Notes: a model not told the origin generated them from the sequence alone. Counted from the stretch's first letter, positions 21,450-34,014 are shown. The stretch is DNA of 64,000 nt from Medicago truncatula (GCF_003473485.1 NC_053047.1:32722972-32786971), one strand, 5' to 3'. Numbers and translations: made by a program.

Positions 21450-21891
21450 GGATAAATTACCTTTTTGTCCTCTAACTATTTAATTGGTATCGGATTAGTC
21501 CTCTAACTAAAAATTGATTTATTTCGGTCCTCTAACTTTCACACCGTTACTGCATTTAGTCATTTCTGTTAGTTTTATTCAAATAAACGTTAGGGTTTGT
21601 GTTATGTGGGTCCTCTAACTTTATTTATTAGTATCATTTTGGTCCTATTTCTTGTTAAGGTATTATGATTAAATAGTGACTGATATTATTGGTAACTGTT
21701 CATTGTATGTGTGAAACAGAAGGTCAGGTACCCACATAACACAAACCCTAACGTTTATTTGAATAAAACTAATAGAAAAGACTAAATGTAATAACAGTGA
21801 GAAACTTAAAGAATGGAAATAAATCAATTTTTAGTTAGAGGACCAATTAATACCAACTAAATAGTTAGAGGACCAAAAAGATAATTAAGCC
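21450..21891. mobile_element. Mutator-type palindromic MITE
   Basis: A 442-bp element. Its left end (GGATAAATTACCTTTTTG, then TCCTCTAACTATTTAATTGG) is complementary to its right end (CCAACTAAATAGTTAGAGG, then ACCAAAAAGATAATTAAGCC). A second pair of arms (the AAACGTTAGGGTTTGTG block, in reverse at 21737-21754) lies further in. The flanks ATATTTTGA (21441-21449) and ATATTTTCGA (21892-21901) look like a 9-bp duplication with one extra base. It is non-coding. It lies only 30 bp outside the displaced PPR start codon, so it sits in what was that gene's promoter or 5' leader. Confidence 0.8.
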
Positions 21892-22444
21892 ATATTTTCG
21901 ATTTGCTTCAGCTTCTAAAAAAACAATGGCCGAAACGAATAGAAAAAATATACAAAAAATAATGCCAGAGTTGCTGAAACGCACCGTTTCATTTTTTAGC
22001 AAGAGAAAAAAAAAGAAGGGGACAACATATAGAAAAAATATATAAACTAGAGGAAACCACCACCTAACTTTCTAGTTCTCTCTTTCACCTTCTACTTCCA
22101 TTGCCATCCTTCACCCATGACCCAATCTTCTTCTCTCTTTCAATAACCAATTTCCTTTCAAAATTCAAATCATACAGCATTGTGATTATTTTCTATCCCT
22201 CAACAAAATTGTGAGAATTGAATTCAGTCTACAATAAAAAATAAAAAAAAAAATCCTTTCTTTGGTGGAAGCAAACAGAATCCAAATCGCGGCAGAAAAG
22301 CAGAGAGCTCGAAGCGAAGAAAAGAAAACAAGAAGTGAGTATCTATCCTTTGAGTTGGCCGTTCTTGTTTTTTTTTAGTTTTATATATTGCACGCAAACT
22401 GTTTGACAAAATGTTCTTTACGATTTTTTCGATTATGTTAACTG

Positions 22445-22640
22445 CATGTTCTAGATAGATCTATAAGCGTGTATCGTGATAAACTAGCTTATCTATAAGC
22501 TATTTCTGTAACAAAAGATAAAATAAAATTGTTTTTGTTTAAGCTATTTTCATAAGTTATATCTTAGAGAGCTTGTAAAAATAAGCCGAAAACAACTTAT
22601 GAAGGTGTCATAAGTTGTACTCATAATGGACTTGATGTTG
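22445..22640 (+). repeat. Legume MITE-like repeat, partial
   Basis: The blocks TATAAGCTATTTCTGTAACAA and CTTATGAAGGTGTCATAAGTTG recur in 51692-51925 and 59091-59452. This copy lacks the GTTTGGATAA end. It lies in the presumed leader intron of the LYR gene. Confidence 0.5.
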
Positions 22641-22839
22641 GATGTGTTAGAACTCTACCTCTATTCTTTTCGGAATTTTTTGTGAAGGGTTGAGTGCCAA
22701 AAGTGGTGAACATTGTATGATGATGGAATATTTTGACGAGTGAATTACTTAGATACTGACAGATTTCATTAGTTGAATCAATAGATGTACTCTTGCAATT
22801 CTGAGACTCAAAACATATATCTTTTTAGAATCTGGGTTG

Positions 22840-23000
22840 AGCCATCATCATAGATCTTGAATGGGCTCTAACACCATCTTAGAATTTGGGTTGAGCCGAA
22901 CTCAACCCTTTCAAAACCGGCTTGTAAGGTGAGGATAACCCCCACCATAAATACATGTTTAGGTCATATCTCATCCAATTTAGGACTTTTAACGTCTCTT
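22840..23000. repeat. Legume dispersed repeat fragment
   Basis: Contains AACCGGCTTGTAAGGTGAGG, CCCCCACCATAAATACATG and the AGGTCATATCTCATCC block, a combination I associate with a common legume dispersed repeat. Its ends and class are not resolved. The following 23000-23640 may also be repeat-derived, but nothing definite is seen. Confidence 0.4.
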
Positions 23001-23918
23001 GTAAAGAACAATTTTAGAAATCTTTCCTGACCTTAGAGGCTTGACCATTCCAAGAATTGAATGAGCAGTGGACTCTGAGATTGAAATTTGAAGCTTGTAT
23101 CCTGCCCATGCACGCAAATAGTTAATCAGTAGCCGCCGGCTTCTTGATGCTCCCATCAATAAACATCAACATGTGCTTGGATAGCAGAGCTAGTTTCATT
23201 ACTCTAGCCCGCCCGTGAATGATAATTCTTCCTATTCAAGGTGAAACCAACACCAACCAAGGATCTGATGAAGATCAATGTAGTGGGGATCCGGAAGTTT
23301 GGTTGAATAATCATAAGAAAGAAGTGGAAGATACAAGGAGTGGTGCTCTGGTTTTCAATTAAATATCAGAGAAGAAAATCATGAAACTTAAAATACAGGT
23401 GATAGAAACCAGATATCTATATGTGGAGTTCTGACCGATGGAGGATTTTTTGTTCTCAATCATCACAACAATTGATGAGTACAACTCTTATATAATGAGC
23501 TGATCGAATGGACAGCTCAATCAGCGACAGTAAAACTAACCTGCTTACCCCAAACATAATTGAAGTGACTGATTACTTACTGAACTAACTGATATTATTA
23601 GTTTTGGAATCCAATATACAGAGGAGTAGATGATCCTTACTATGTGAAACTTTCTTTATCTTTTCTTTATTTCTTTGCTCATTCTTGAGACTTACTTTCC
23701 TTTTTTCCTTACAATCCTTCTTTGATCTCTCTAACTGTATTTCTTTCTCTCATAGAGACAAATTGTATTTCTTTCATCTTGGTGAGAGAGAACACCCTTC
23801 TCCCACTTTTTAGGTTCTTAGTTTATCTTCTTATCCGGTAACAAGGTTCCTAAATTTTTTTCAATTCCAAATATGTCATCCCTTGTAGGAAGTAGGTTGT
23901 GGATATTTATAGAATAGA

Positions 23919-24641
23919 ATGAGAACTGAAGCCTTCCAAACAGTTAACATCTATCGCCATCTTCTCAAGGCAGTCAAGAAACATATTGGGAAAGAAGAGA
24001 ACAAGAAGCATTTTTTAGAATTTGTAACCTCGGAGTTCCACAAGAATCGGAATCTGTCTGATGGTGTGGCTGTCCAACAGAAAATAAAGCTTGCTCGTGA
24101 TTATACTTACATGCTTAATGGTGTGCACCATCACAAGGTATTACTTTGTTTTTATTGTATTTTCCCTTCAAACAGTCACTTGTATTGTTAAGCCTGTACA
24201 TTGTGCTGATTGGTCAAATGACACAAATTCATTCAGTTTAAAACTTGATAAGATATCAACAGCTTTAGCTGTTCTCTATATATATTGCAAAATAAAAGTA
24301 AGAGGTGTAGAAGAGGATGTGATGCGACTGTTATGCTAGTGATGAGAAATTCAGCATAGCCAAGTTGGATCCAAGCCAATCCTTTGCAGATGTAGTATTA
24401 TAATGGATATCAATCATATCATTTTTGTTTTGACTCATTTTATGTCTAGTGTAGATCATTACTAGGAAAAAGCCGCATTTTATTTGGCTGATTTTCTGAC
24501 CATGAATCATTGTCATCAATCTTGCAGGATTTGCTTTTCTCATATAACATTGCAATTGATAGATCAAATGAAGTGCAAAGAACACTTGGAAAATCTGCTG
24601 CAAGTGTTGGTCTTCAGCTTCCTGAGGTTTATCAATCATAA
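23919..24641 (+). CDS. LYR-motif (complex 1 LYR-like) protein, 110 aa
   Basis: Two coding exons, 23919-24137 and 24528-24641 (333 bp with stop), joined in phase 0 at CACAAG|GT...CAG|GATTTG. The protein begins MRTEAF, then VNIYRHLLKAVKKHIG, where the I/LYR tripeptide sits early in the first helix as in LYRM proteins. It continues with basic helical segments and ends QLPEVYQS. LYRM proteins are small mitochondrial adaptors that bind acyl carrier protein and help Fe-S cluster delivery or complex assembly; that is family knowledge, and the exact partner is not readable. A pyrimidine-rich region at 22050-22335 ending at GAA|GTGAGT looks like a non-coding first exon, spliced to an AG just before the start codon. 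Confidence 0.85.
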
Positions 24642-25413
24642 TGATTGGCTGTGTTAATTTTTGCATGTATGGAACTTGCCTTTGTACTTGTACAAAGAAA
24701 GGCTTTCGTGTTTTTTTGGTAATCACGAAACCAGTTGATTGGAAGTATCTACTGTCATAGCAGATGAAATAATTTATACTATTTATGCATTAGTTAATGT
24801 TTTTTCTTTTTCTCCAGTAAGAACTATTGCCATTGTGTTGTAGGACTTTGTTTCAGGATAATGTATTTCCATGTCCTTTTCAAAGCGACTAATTTCTTAC
24901 TCTAAATGCCGAATTATGTTCATAAGGGCACAGTGTGTTGTTCTAGAATATTGAGCTTCTTTTACAGATGTTTGCAATGGAAGTTCAGTTCTTGCTTCAG
25001 GTTTTTTGCCTTTTGGGATTATATGAGAATTTTGGCAAACTCCATTTAACAATTGTTTATACATTATTATATATATTGTTGTAGTTTAACACAGACCCGA
25101 TTGGAGTGTTTGCGGATTGGACTTTAGCGGTCAAAGCTTAGAGTCAATGTCCAAATTTTGAACCAATTGGACTGCATACTACATTGCTTTTATACATTTA
25201 TCTTCATACCATTATTCTATTCAGTGGTCCAATTGTGTCGTGTGTTCCATTCAATATTTGTCTTAAACCTTTTATCTTCAGTTAATTGTTTTTCTTTATT
25301 TTCTTTCCCTTGGTCTTCTTTTGTTTTGGTCTAGACTTGTATATAACATGTACTCCTTTTCTGTTTGAGTAGAGGCTAGTTAAATTTAGTTTTGATTGAC
25401 ATAGGCTGTTGTT
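24642..25413. other. Intergenic, no gene seen
   Basis: 3' flank of the LYR gene; AT-rich, with no recognisable coding or RNA gene. Confidence 0.45.
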
Positions 25414-25612
25414 GTTAGGTCTATTGGCGAGTGTTAGCAACACTTACTCTAACAATTTGTTTTAAATACTCAGTCTATTATAATAATTTTATTGGTTAAC
25501 ATTTATGTAGGTCCCGCCAATTAGGAATGAATCTCTTTTATACTGAGATCTATATGAATTTCACTAAATAAGAGTGTTGTTAAATAAGAGTGTTGTTAGT
25601 ACTTTACTAGGC
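25414..25612. mobile_element. Possible MITE with GTGTTRNCAACACT ends
   Basis: GAGTGTTAGCAACACTTACT at the left is roughly complementary to the doubled AAGAGTGTTGTTA...AGAGTGTTGTTAGTACTTT at the right. Size is about 200 bp. No clear target duplication, so the boundaries are approximate. Confidence 0.35.
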
Positions 25613-26206
25613 GTATTTATCAGGCTTTGAAATCATATCGGGTTCTTCCTCCAGACCAAATTGGCGGAGTGTTTGCAATCTGAGTTTGTGGTCAAAATTT
25701 GGGGGTGTATAAATCAAAAGGTCCAAAAGTGGTCAATACATTGGTCTTCAAAAGTGGTCACTTTTTATGCTTGTTTGTATAAATCAGATATTTCTCGCGC
25801 TAACTGTGAAGATTATTTTTGAAGTCAGAGGGTTAAATGGTCCGTAATTTGTAAATCTCTTAAAAGTTTCAATACTTGAAAAAAAAAATTAACGCTTTTG
25901 TTAAAGATATATGATTTCAGGGAGAAAAAAAATTGAAGACTAAGAAAAGAGCAAAACACTTTTTTTTTTAGGGTTAAATTTTTATATTTACTTACTCTCC
26001 ATGCGAACTACACATGTTCATATATCTTCTAAGACAACCGTAGTGTCAATTTAATTAATTACAAGTTTCCATCTTCTCAATTTTATTAAAAAAAAAAACT
26101 AAATTGAAAATGTGTAGTTTTTTTTTTTTTTTTAATCTAATAGGTTACCACTACAATAATAGGTTACCAAAATCCTTAACAATAATAGGTAACCACTGCA
26201 ATGATA

Positions 26207-26790
26207 CCTAAGGATTTTTTTTTTTTTGAACAAACCAAAATTAAATTATAAAATCAAACCAAATAGCAGTTCCCAAGCACAATATGTGCCTAGGTAACCA
26301 CTACAGTACAACAAAGTATGTCAGTAATGGAAGGTGTAAAACAATAGTAGTTAGCCAATGCCCAAACAAGCTAAAGGGCTTGACCATCATCTCTGAGTGC
26401 CAAAAACAAACATGGTATTTTTGGTTTTCAGCCACCCTAGAGATAACAATTTAATCTTGTCTAACAGACGGGGAACTAAGGTCACAACATTATTGAACAA
26501 CCGGTTGTTTCGTTCATTCCAGACAACCCAAGTACACAGAAGCCAAATTAGCTGCAGGAGCGAACATTTAGCTTTACCATGACCTGTCATATATGAAAAC
26601 TGCAGCAAATGATCGGAAATATTATTAGAATCGACCCCAACGAAACCAATCCAGTCAGGCACATGTTTCCATAACGATGCAAAAGTTGAGCAAGAAAGAA
26701 ATAGGTGTTTGGCCGTTTCAACCTGGCCACACCCTAAAACACAGAAAGTCGCTGATGTTGGGATAACCCCACAAACTCTTCCATTCTAGT
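26207..26790 (-). pseudogene. 3' end of an L1-type LINE (zf-RVT domain)
   Basis: On the minus strand it reads FCVLGCGQVETAKHLFLSC, then WKHVPDWIGF, and WLLCTWVVWNERNNRLF...LLDKIKLLSLGWL, the zinc-binding reverse transcriptase tail. A 3' untranslated region follows and ends in an A run (the T tract near 26216-26227 on the plus strand). It is strongly 5' truncated. The block is homologous to the 3' part of the LINE at 43222-45219. Confidence 0.8.
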
Positions 26791-27612
26791 TAATATTCCA
26801 TGCGAGAATATGAACAAACTTATAGAGAATATATATTGGTAAACATCAATATTATGAATCATTCTTAAAAAAAAAAATCAATATTATGAATAAAGAAACA
26901 ATTTTTCATTTTTTATTTTTAAAAAAGGAATCATGAAATAATATGTTGAAATGAAAAAGAATGGAATGTCGTTTTCAAAGAAATACTTTAACGTTGGAAT
27001 ATTAAAGATCAAGGTGGGGCTTCTCAATGCATCAAAGAAGTTCACGAGAATCTTAGGGGATGCCAAAATTCTAAATTTGAGTATAAGCTTATACATCAAA
27101 TTATGACTTTTATTATCAATTGTTTGATCGAAGATTCAAAATAATAGAAACTGTGTAAGCTTTCTGAAAAGGCATTGGTGCCAGAATATTTTGAACTAAA
27201 ATGGTTAAGAATATCACTTTTCTTGGAGAAGAAACAACTGAAAACTCCTTTGGAAGTTTGCATGTTGAGAAGGTATTGTAATTAAACAATCCTTGCAAAT
27301 ATGAGACAACTAAGAATCAAAGAATATTTTCTCATCTTGCCTTGTATGTGAAGTACAAAAACTCATCTTTACAACCCTAAACAAATATTTTAATCTAATA
27401 AGTAACCTTGTCAAGAAAAGAACCCGGTTTTTGTTCAATCCATTTTCTCATATAAGAAACTCTCTCTCACTAGTGCATAAAAACATGCATTTCCTATTCA
27501 TTGCATTATAGATTTTCATTCACTACTTATTACACCCCGTAGTTCTTGTCTTTGATCCAAGTAGCACTTTCCTTATCCATTAACACTTAATACATAGTTT
27601 GGTTGGGAAGAA
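26791..27612. other. Upstream flank of AWPM-19 gene, nothing recognised
   Basis: AT-rich. CTCATATAAG at about 27450 may serve as a TATA region. I see no clear ACGT-core ABA element, although relatives of the downstream gene are often ABA-induced. Confidence 0.35.
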
Positions 27613-28933
27613 ATGAAGTCCGTAGCCACACTTCTCTTGGTGCTTAACTTTTGCATGTATGTCATAGTTATAGGCATTGGTGCATGGGCTATGAATAGAG
27701 CAATAGATCATGGTTTTATTATAGGTAAGAAAAAATTTCATATCTTTCACATTTGCTAAATATTTTTAGGATGTCAGAAAAACAATGGAGACTCTATTGA
27801 ATTTTCAGTAGCTATTTGCGTGGTAACGTGTACGTGTTCATGTGAGTTAGGGTTACCAGACCGGAAATAAAACTTCAGCATACTTATTTTTATATGAAAT
27901 TACGCAGGTCCGGAATTAAATCTTCCAGCTCATTTTTCACCCATTTTCTTCCCAATGGGAAATGCTTCAACTGGATTCTTTGTTACAATTTCTTTGTTGG
28001 CTGGAGTAATTGGTGCTGCATCGACAATATCAGGAGTCAAACATATCTGTTCATGGACTGCTGAGAGCTTGCCATCTGCTGCTTCAATTGCTACCTTGGC
28101 TTGGACTCTTACACTGCTTGCCATGGGGTAAATTTCTCTCTTTGATCTACATTCTTCATGCAACCATACCTCCAAAAAAATAGTAAAAAATGGCAACCCG
28201 GTGCACTAAAGCTGCTCATACGCATACGCACGGTTCGTGAAGGGGTCTCACCATTTTAGTGTATTGTACGCAGTCTTACCCTATTTTTTACACAAGTAAT
28301 AAAAAGAATTAAATTTGTATTTAGTCTCAGCAAAATGTAAAATAGTTTATTGATTTTATCCGTTCTATAGGTGATTGATAGACATACTTTTATCAAATTT
28401 CTATATACAAAAACTTTAATAAAACTATAAAAATTAAATGAGCATATTAAAAGGAATAAAACTTATTCAAATCTACTATACTATTGCATACTAACAATAA
28501 AATAAAATGATATTGCTCTTCTTTTATCTTACCAAATGCATGTTTGGATTGACGATGAATTTGATAAAATCATGGTAGTAGTGTGATTTTGTTCAAACTT
28601 CAAAGTGTAACTTTTGTCAAAATTACAGTGATTTTACCAAATTTGCTTTCAATTAAATCATGCACGAAATTGTGAAATTATATTGATATAACAAGAATTT
28701 TAACTTCTACAGATTTGCATGGAAAGAGATTGAGCTTCAAATTAGAAATGCACGTCTGGTAAGACAAGAAAAGAATCATTTAATAATTTTCTTGGTGACT
28801 ATATATTTTTAACTCTTGAAATTTCCTCTTTTTGCAGAAAACCATGGAAGCTTTCATAATTATCCTTTCAGTCACACAGCTTCTCTACATAGTTGCTATT
28901 CATGGTGCTGCTGCATATAATATATATATTTGA
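27613..28933 (+). CDS. AWPM-19-like (PM19) plasma-membrane protein, 157 aa
   Basis: Four exons, 27613-27724, 27908-28127, 28713-28758 and 28838-28933, splice in consistent phases to 474 bp. The protein has four hydrophobic segments: residues ~5-27 (ATLLLVLNFCMYVIVIGIG), ~57-80 (TGFFVTISLLAGVIGAAS), ~95-115 (AATIATLAWTLTLLAMGF-like) and ~130-150 (AFIIILSVTQLLYIVAIHGA). Signature stretches are WAMNRAIDHGFI, PAHFSPIFFPMGNA and GFAWKEIELQIRNARL. AWPM-19 proteins are plasma-membrane proteins linked to ABA, cold and seed maturation, with ABA influx proposed for one rice member (family knowledge). Length is normal. Intron 2 holds a reversed Au SINE piece. No lesion is seen. Confidence 0.93.
28192..28304 (-). 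mobile_element. Au SINE, 3' half
   Basis: On the minus strand it reads ACTGCGTACAATACACT, then a GACCCCTTCACGAACCGTGCG block, CTTTAGTGCACCGGGTTGCC. It matches the Au body and 3' end; the tRNA-like head is missing. It lies in intron 2 of the AWPM-19 gene. Confidence 0.75.
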
Positions 28934-30995
28934 AAGGTTTCTTTTCTTTTTATTTTGGTTGGCATGAGGGAACGCATGAATGATTGTATTGATTAATTTC
29001 CCTCTTTTTTTTATTTTATTATATCTTTGATTTATCTATTTTTATTTCTACGTGATTTGAATGATTGGATTTGTAATAACTTGAGATCATGTTGTTTCCA
29101 AAAGCAATAAAGAACATTATATGCATATTTCTACTTTTTCTTCTATCTTTCAAATTAGGAGATAAAGCTGTGACCATTCTCATAGCAAACATCATAAACT
29201 GCACAGAGGGTGATAACAATACCTAGCTGCATTTTTATGTCTTTTTACTTAGGATGCAGAAATTTGGAGGAGAAAAAAAGGTAGGGTAAAATAATTTTTA
29301 TTTTCGAACAAATACTTTCAAATTTAATGATTTTTTTTTAATTTTTTTTAAATGATACTTTCAAATAGAATCCTTTCAATTTTTGTATCAAAAATATAGT
29401 TACGAAAGTTGTTCTAACTTATTGATATTTATCCACTTTGTGACAACTTAACAACTTTTTTGACCAATGAAAAGTGAGAAAAAAGAAGTTGTACCAAAAG
29501 TTGTCTAAAATGGTTGTTCAAATATCACTACTTTTTATTTAATGCATGGATGGAATGGACTAGTAGGGTGGGAATGGTTCGAATCTTCAACACTCTCACT
29601 TCTATGCATCTCAAAACTCAACACTGAGTTACCTTCTCATAAATTCATAACGATGGAATTATACCACATTGCCACCACATGACTGTTGGGAAACAACACA
29701 TTTTCATCTTAGTCCATAACCAAATTTGCACGAACGTTCGTATGACAAGAAATTCTCAATCACAAAATGAGTTGATAAATCTTCACTTGCAAAAAAGAAA
29801 AAAAGAGCTTTAAAAGCTTGTAGATATTAATAGAAAGACTACACAAGAGAACTTCTACAAAAATTGAGATAATAAAGGCTAAAAGACATTTGAAGAGGGA
29901 TAATCTTGACATGATTCCACCATATGTTATTCATCGTACTGCTAGGTACTATGATAAGGTAATCTCCTTTATGAAGTGTACATTCATAAATTTCATTCAA
30001 TTCAAAGTGCACTATCAACATAGATCCTTCAAAAAAAAAAAAACATAGTTGTAACTAGAATATGCATAAGAAAATTATTTATGAAAGTTCCTAGGCCATA
30101 CAAGTATTTCAATTCAATGGGCATATTGATCTAAAATCACAGAACTAACAATGTAGTTTGACATGCTCAAGGATTGAGCTCTAAATTGTTGTCAACACAA
30201 TAACTCCAAAAACTTCCCTAGAGTAATGTAAACAAACCTTATATGATCATATACTTAGGCCTGATTGGCCATTATATTTTGGAAACTCTTAAGCTAGACA
30301 CTCTACATCAAAATAACACAATGTTTTAACAAAGTCCGTCTAATTTGTTTGTTTTCGCTTTTGAGTTGTCTCAAGCAAGATTTCAGGAATTCAGTAGAAG
30401 AATTAAAAACTTGCATCAGTGAAAAGTGTCTCATGACGCCCTAACTTCCATTTTGACATTTAAGTTGAGATCCTCAGCTTGTATTTCTGCAAGAAAAGTA
30501 GAAAGCGGATATTGTCAACTGTAACACAATTTACAACGTCAAAATGTATACTGATACCGTGATAGACCATACAAAAAATCCCAAAAATATGCATTATCAT
30601 AAAGAATATTGCAACTTGTTTGTCAAAAAAAATAAAGAATATTGCAACTTAAAAATCAATTGATTGAAACAACACACAGGACTATGAAGTAACATCTTAA
30701 CTAATCATGAGTGCATATGAATATAGGATCAAATTGATTTAAGCGCTTCAGGCTCAAACTGCCTAATCTTAAGCCATATAAAAATGCACCAAGACTGTAA
30801 GGATTGCAAATTGCCATGCAAATTTAGCATTTTCAGTTCCAAAACAATGAAGTGTTTTCTTATTCCTTCATACCCTTCACGGCTCCACTGAGGAAAAATA
30901 GATAGTGATTAAAATGAAAAAATACAGCCACTATAAAAGCACCTGCATATTGATATCTAACACCATAAACTACTCTTCAAACTTTATCACGAGAA
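28934..30995. other. Intergenic, no gene recognised
   Basis: About 2 kb of AT-rich sequence with several poly-A and poly-T tracts. No credible coding region. Confidence 0.45.
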
Positions 30996-31574
30996 ATGGA
31001 ATTTTCGAAGACCCTGAGTAAGCTTGATGAATTCGAAGGAAACATTGAAAATAAGGACCGCTTTCGTTATTGTGTGACTATTAATTCCTCGATACACGAT
31101 TGGCAATATGTGTGGTCACGTTATACAATTCCATTAGGAGCAGAACCAATCAATACATATTGAACAAATGTCCACTCTATACTTTCTCAATAAAATTCCC
31201 ATGATACCAGCAGAACATCCTGCTTATACAGATTCTCAACTTGTACTACTTTTTACAATCAACATGGAAACATTATTGAAAAGCATAGAGATGACACGTA
31301 CTCCGTATGCATTGCATTTGATTTTCATAGGACAGCAGCCAAGCACATTGCCAATTATGTTTTGAGAAATAACTAGTCACACACAACAATGAAAGTTATC
31401 CGTACTGTCGACGTGTCCTTTGAATTCATCAAGCTTACTCAATGTCTTCCAAGATGCAATATCTCGTGAAATTATTGAAAAAGAGTGTATTGCTGTTAGA
31501 AATCCGTCCCTAGTATTGCTAAGTGGAACATTGAATGACTGGAAGGGAATGAATTTGAAAACAATCCAAAACAA
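30996..31574. pseudogene. Two inverted fragments of an unidentified gene family
   Basis: On the plus strand, 30996-31163 is a 55-codon frame starting MEFSKTLSKLDEFEGN and containing FRYCVTINSSIHDWQYVW. On the minus strand, 31574-31377 gives SRDIASWKTLSKLDEFKGH, then a frame change to a segment resembling the same Trp-rich part. The nucleotide match is an inverted repeat around GAGTAAGCTTGATGAATTC (31016-31034 and 31424-31442). Both look like exon pieces of one family, facing each other. I do not recognise the family. Confidence 0.45.
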
Positions 31575-31850
31575 AATGCACCAAGTATTTGTAACTACTA
31601 ACTAAAAATTGGTTCCGAGAATTGTGGCAAAATGAAAACACCACGAAACATCTCTCTTATAATTAATAAGTAACGAAACACCAAAACCAGAGCAGTTAAA
31701 AATTATGTAACAGGATAAGCAATTAAGACAGCCACAAGCAGGCATATAAGAGGTGAGCAATGACCACAGCAAGAACAACTTTATAAGTTAAAAGAGTCCT
31801 AACAAATATGACTTTGCACAGTAGAATAACATAAGAGGTCAAACCTGAAA

Positions 31851-33305
31851 TTATCGATTTGAACCTGACAGAATTTCAAACATTCCACAGCAACTCAACC
31901 ATGAAGTCTTTTTCACCAAATTTGGAGTCAAGCTTACTGAAGGCTGGATATCATATCAACAAAGAAAAATATAACCAAAATGAATTTTAAACACACAAAC
32001 AAAAGACAATCCATAATTATGCGATGAAACATGTATACAACGGTAAATGCCAAACCTGATTTTTGGAGGATTTTGGAGTCTCAGAATTCTTAGTATGTAC
32101 TGCACCATTAGTAAATTTATTTAATGGACTAGCAGATGATGGAGTTAACACTTTAATATCAGATTCTTTTGGGTTAGGCTCCTCGAAACTTGATGTTTTC
32201 GCATTCTCATTTGTTGAGGGATATACACTATCCTCATTCATCCTCCCAGCAAGATCAATCACTTCTTGAAGAGGGGCTACTGAATTCTCTAGAAATACAC
32301 TTCGAGTGTTGCTCTTTTCTACCTCAGACACAGAAGCCGCGGTCTTAACTGAATTAGTAGAATCTTCAGCAGCTGATTTACTGCCAGTCTCTTTGACCGC
32401 AGCCATATTGGAAGGTGAAGAATCATCCGATTTAACAAACTCATCATCCTTTGAGTTCTTCTCAGCTAGGGACTCGCCATTTGAAATAACACCAGGGTTC
32501 CCACTCTCAAGACATGATTCCTTCGCAGACATGACTTCAGAAGCAATTGGTCGAGCAGCTGATGTGTGTGAATTATACTCTCCACCATCACTTCCTTTCT
32601 CATTTTTGGACTTCAAATCATCATTTCCTAACATTTTCATAGAATCAATCAAACTATCATCAACTAAAACCAATCTAATCAATATAAACCAAAATTCCCA
32701 ATAAAAATAATACAAAGCAAGAACTATTAACATATACCCATCAACCCAAATTAACCAAAAAGACCCAAAACAAAATTGAATGAGAATAATTAACAAATAC
32801 CCATGCACCCAAATTAACCAAATAGACCAAAAATTATGGTAAAAAACAAAACATGATAAAAAAACTGAATCTGACACAATATATAATTGAAAAGTACCCT
32901 TATATTATATGATTAATTGACAATTACACATGCACATGTTTTTATAAAGCTGTGTGTTTAATGCAAGTAAAAATTGATTTTAATTAAATTGACTTGAATG
33001 CAATGTTTGTGTTTAAGATGCATTCACTTAAAATTAAATTGAACAATTTTGAGACTTGAAAGCAAAAGCTACAAATACCAGCTTAAAACTGTAATCAATT
33101 CTAGAGGCAAAAACAATTCAATCAAACATGTCAGAATCAATTATAAATGTAAGTAATCACTTTTGCACAAAAATGAATCCAAACATGTACTAAACAAAAA
33201 TGAGGTACCTTGAATAGGGTTGTTGGTTGATGAGAGGTTGATGTTGATGTTTTCCTTTTCCTTCTTGTTCCTGGCAGCTCTTCTCTTCTTAGGACCTGAA
33301 GGCAT
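31851..33305 (-). CDS. Plant-specific protein of unknown function with TSWLSCCG tail (253 aa)
   Basis: Three exons: 33305-33209, 32627-32056 and 31943-31851, in consistent phases (762 bp with stop). The N-terminus MPSGPKKRRAARNKKEKE is strongly basic and looks like a nuclear or nucleic-acid-contacting segment. It is followed by GNDDLKSKNEKGSDGGE. The middle ~180 residues are Ser/Glu/Asn-rich and probably disordered. The last exon encodes KKTSWLSCCGMFEILSGSNR, a compact Cys-Cys tail. I know this pairing of a basic start and a TSW.sCCG.FE tail from plant proteins annotated only as hypothetical. No function is proposed. The tail could be lipid-modified or a protein-binding motif; that is inference. 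Confidence 0.8.
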
Positions 33306-34014
33306 GATTTGAAGAATAGCTACAAATTTTGATTCAACTCAAAAATGTTAATTGAAATGGTTTTTGGCTCTATTGTATTTTGAATATATGTATGATACTA
33401 GGCGCGTGAAAAAGGTTAGATTTTGTTGTTTGTTTAGGTCATTTTCTCCCTTTCAAATATTCAAACTTTGGGACCAAATACAACTTTATAAAGAGTTTCT
33501 TTTAGTTTAACCGTAAATTTGAAATTCGATATCAACGGAGTGTGATTCATTGTAGTTTTACTCGACTAAATAGATTAGTTTTAGTTGTGATATTCAATTC
33601 AAACCAAATTTTAGAATCTAACCATAAGAGAATTTTTAAATTTGGACATTGTTGGAAATATAGAAAAATGAATATAGGAAAGGATTAAATTTGTAAAAAT
33701 CATTTTTCTATGGAGGAAACTACTCAAATTTTTAATTAACTCATTTTGACCGTAAAAAAAATAATAATTCATTTTTAATCACTTGCCATCCTATTCAATC
33801 ACTTTTAGATTTTGGGTCATCGTTTACTTTATAAAAATATTTTTTATTTTTCATTTTCTAAAATATTTGTTCATTAATGAGATGGTGTGAGAGTCTAGAA
33901 GTGATTAGTCGCTTTTTTAAAAAACAAAATTGAACGTTTGGTCCCTCAATTAATATCATATTTTTATTTTAGTCTCATAACTTTAAAAAAAATTCTTTTC
34001 GGTCCTTTAAATAT
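33306..34014. other. Promoter side of the preceding minus-strand gene
   Basis: AT-rich. It begins with the 5' leader of the 253-aa gene. No other feature is recognised. Confidence 0.4.

Noticed and set aside
22690-23640. Possible LTR-retroelement remains in the LYR leader intron
   Set aside because: Some phrases look repeat-derived, but I could not find paired ends, a polyprotein motif or a target duplication.
27930-28196. Minus-strand 88-codon frame
   Set aside because: It is antisense to exon 2 of the AWPM-19 gene.
32063-32704. Plus-strand Ser/Phe-rich frames across 32.0-32.7 kb
   Set aside because: They are antisense to the exon of the 253-aa gene, which has consistent phases and a conserved tail.
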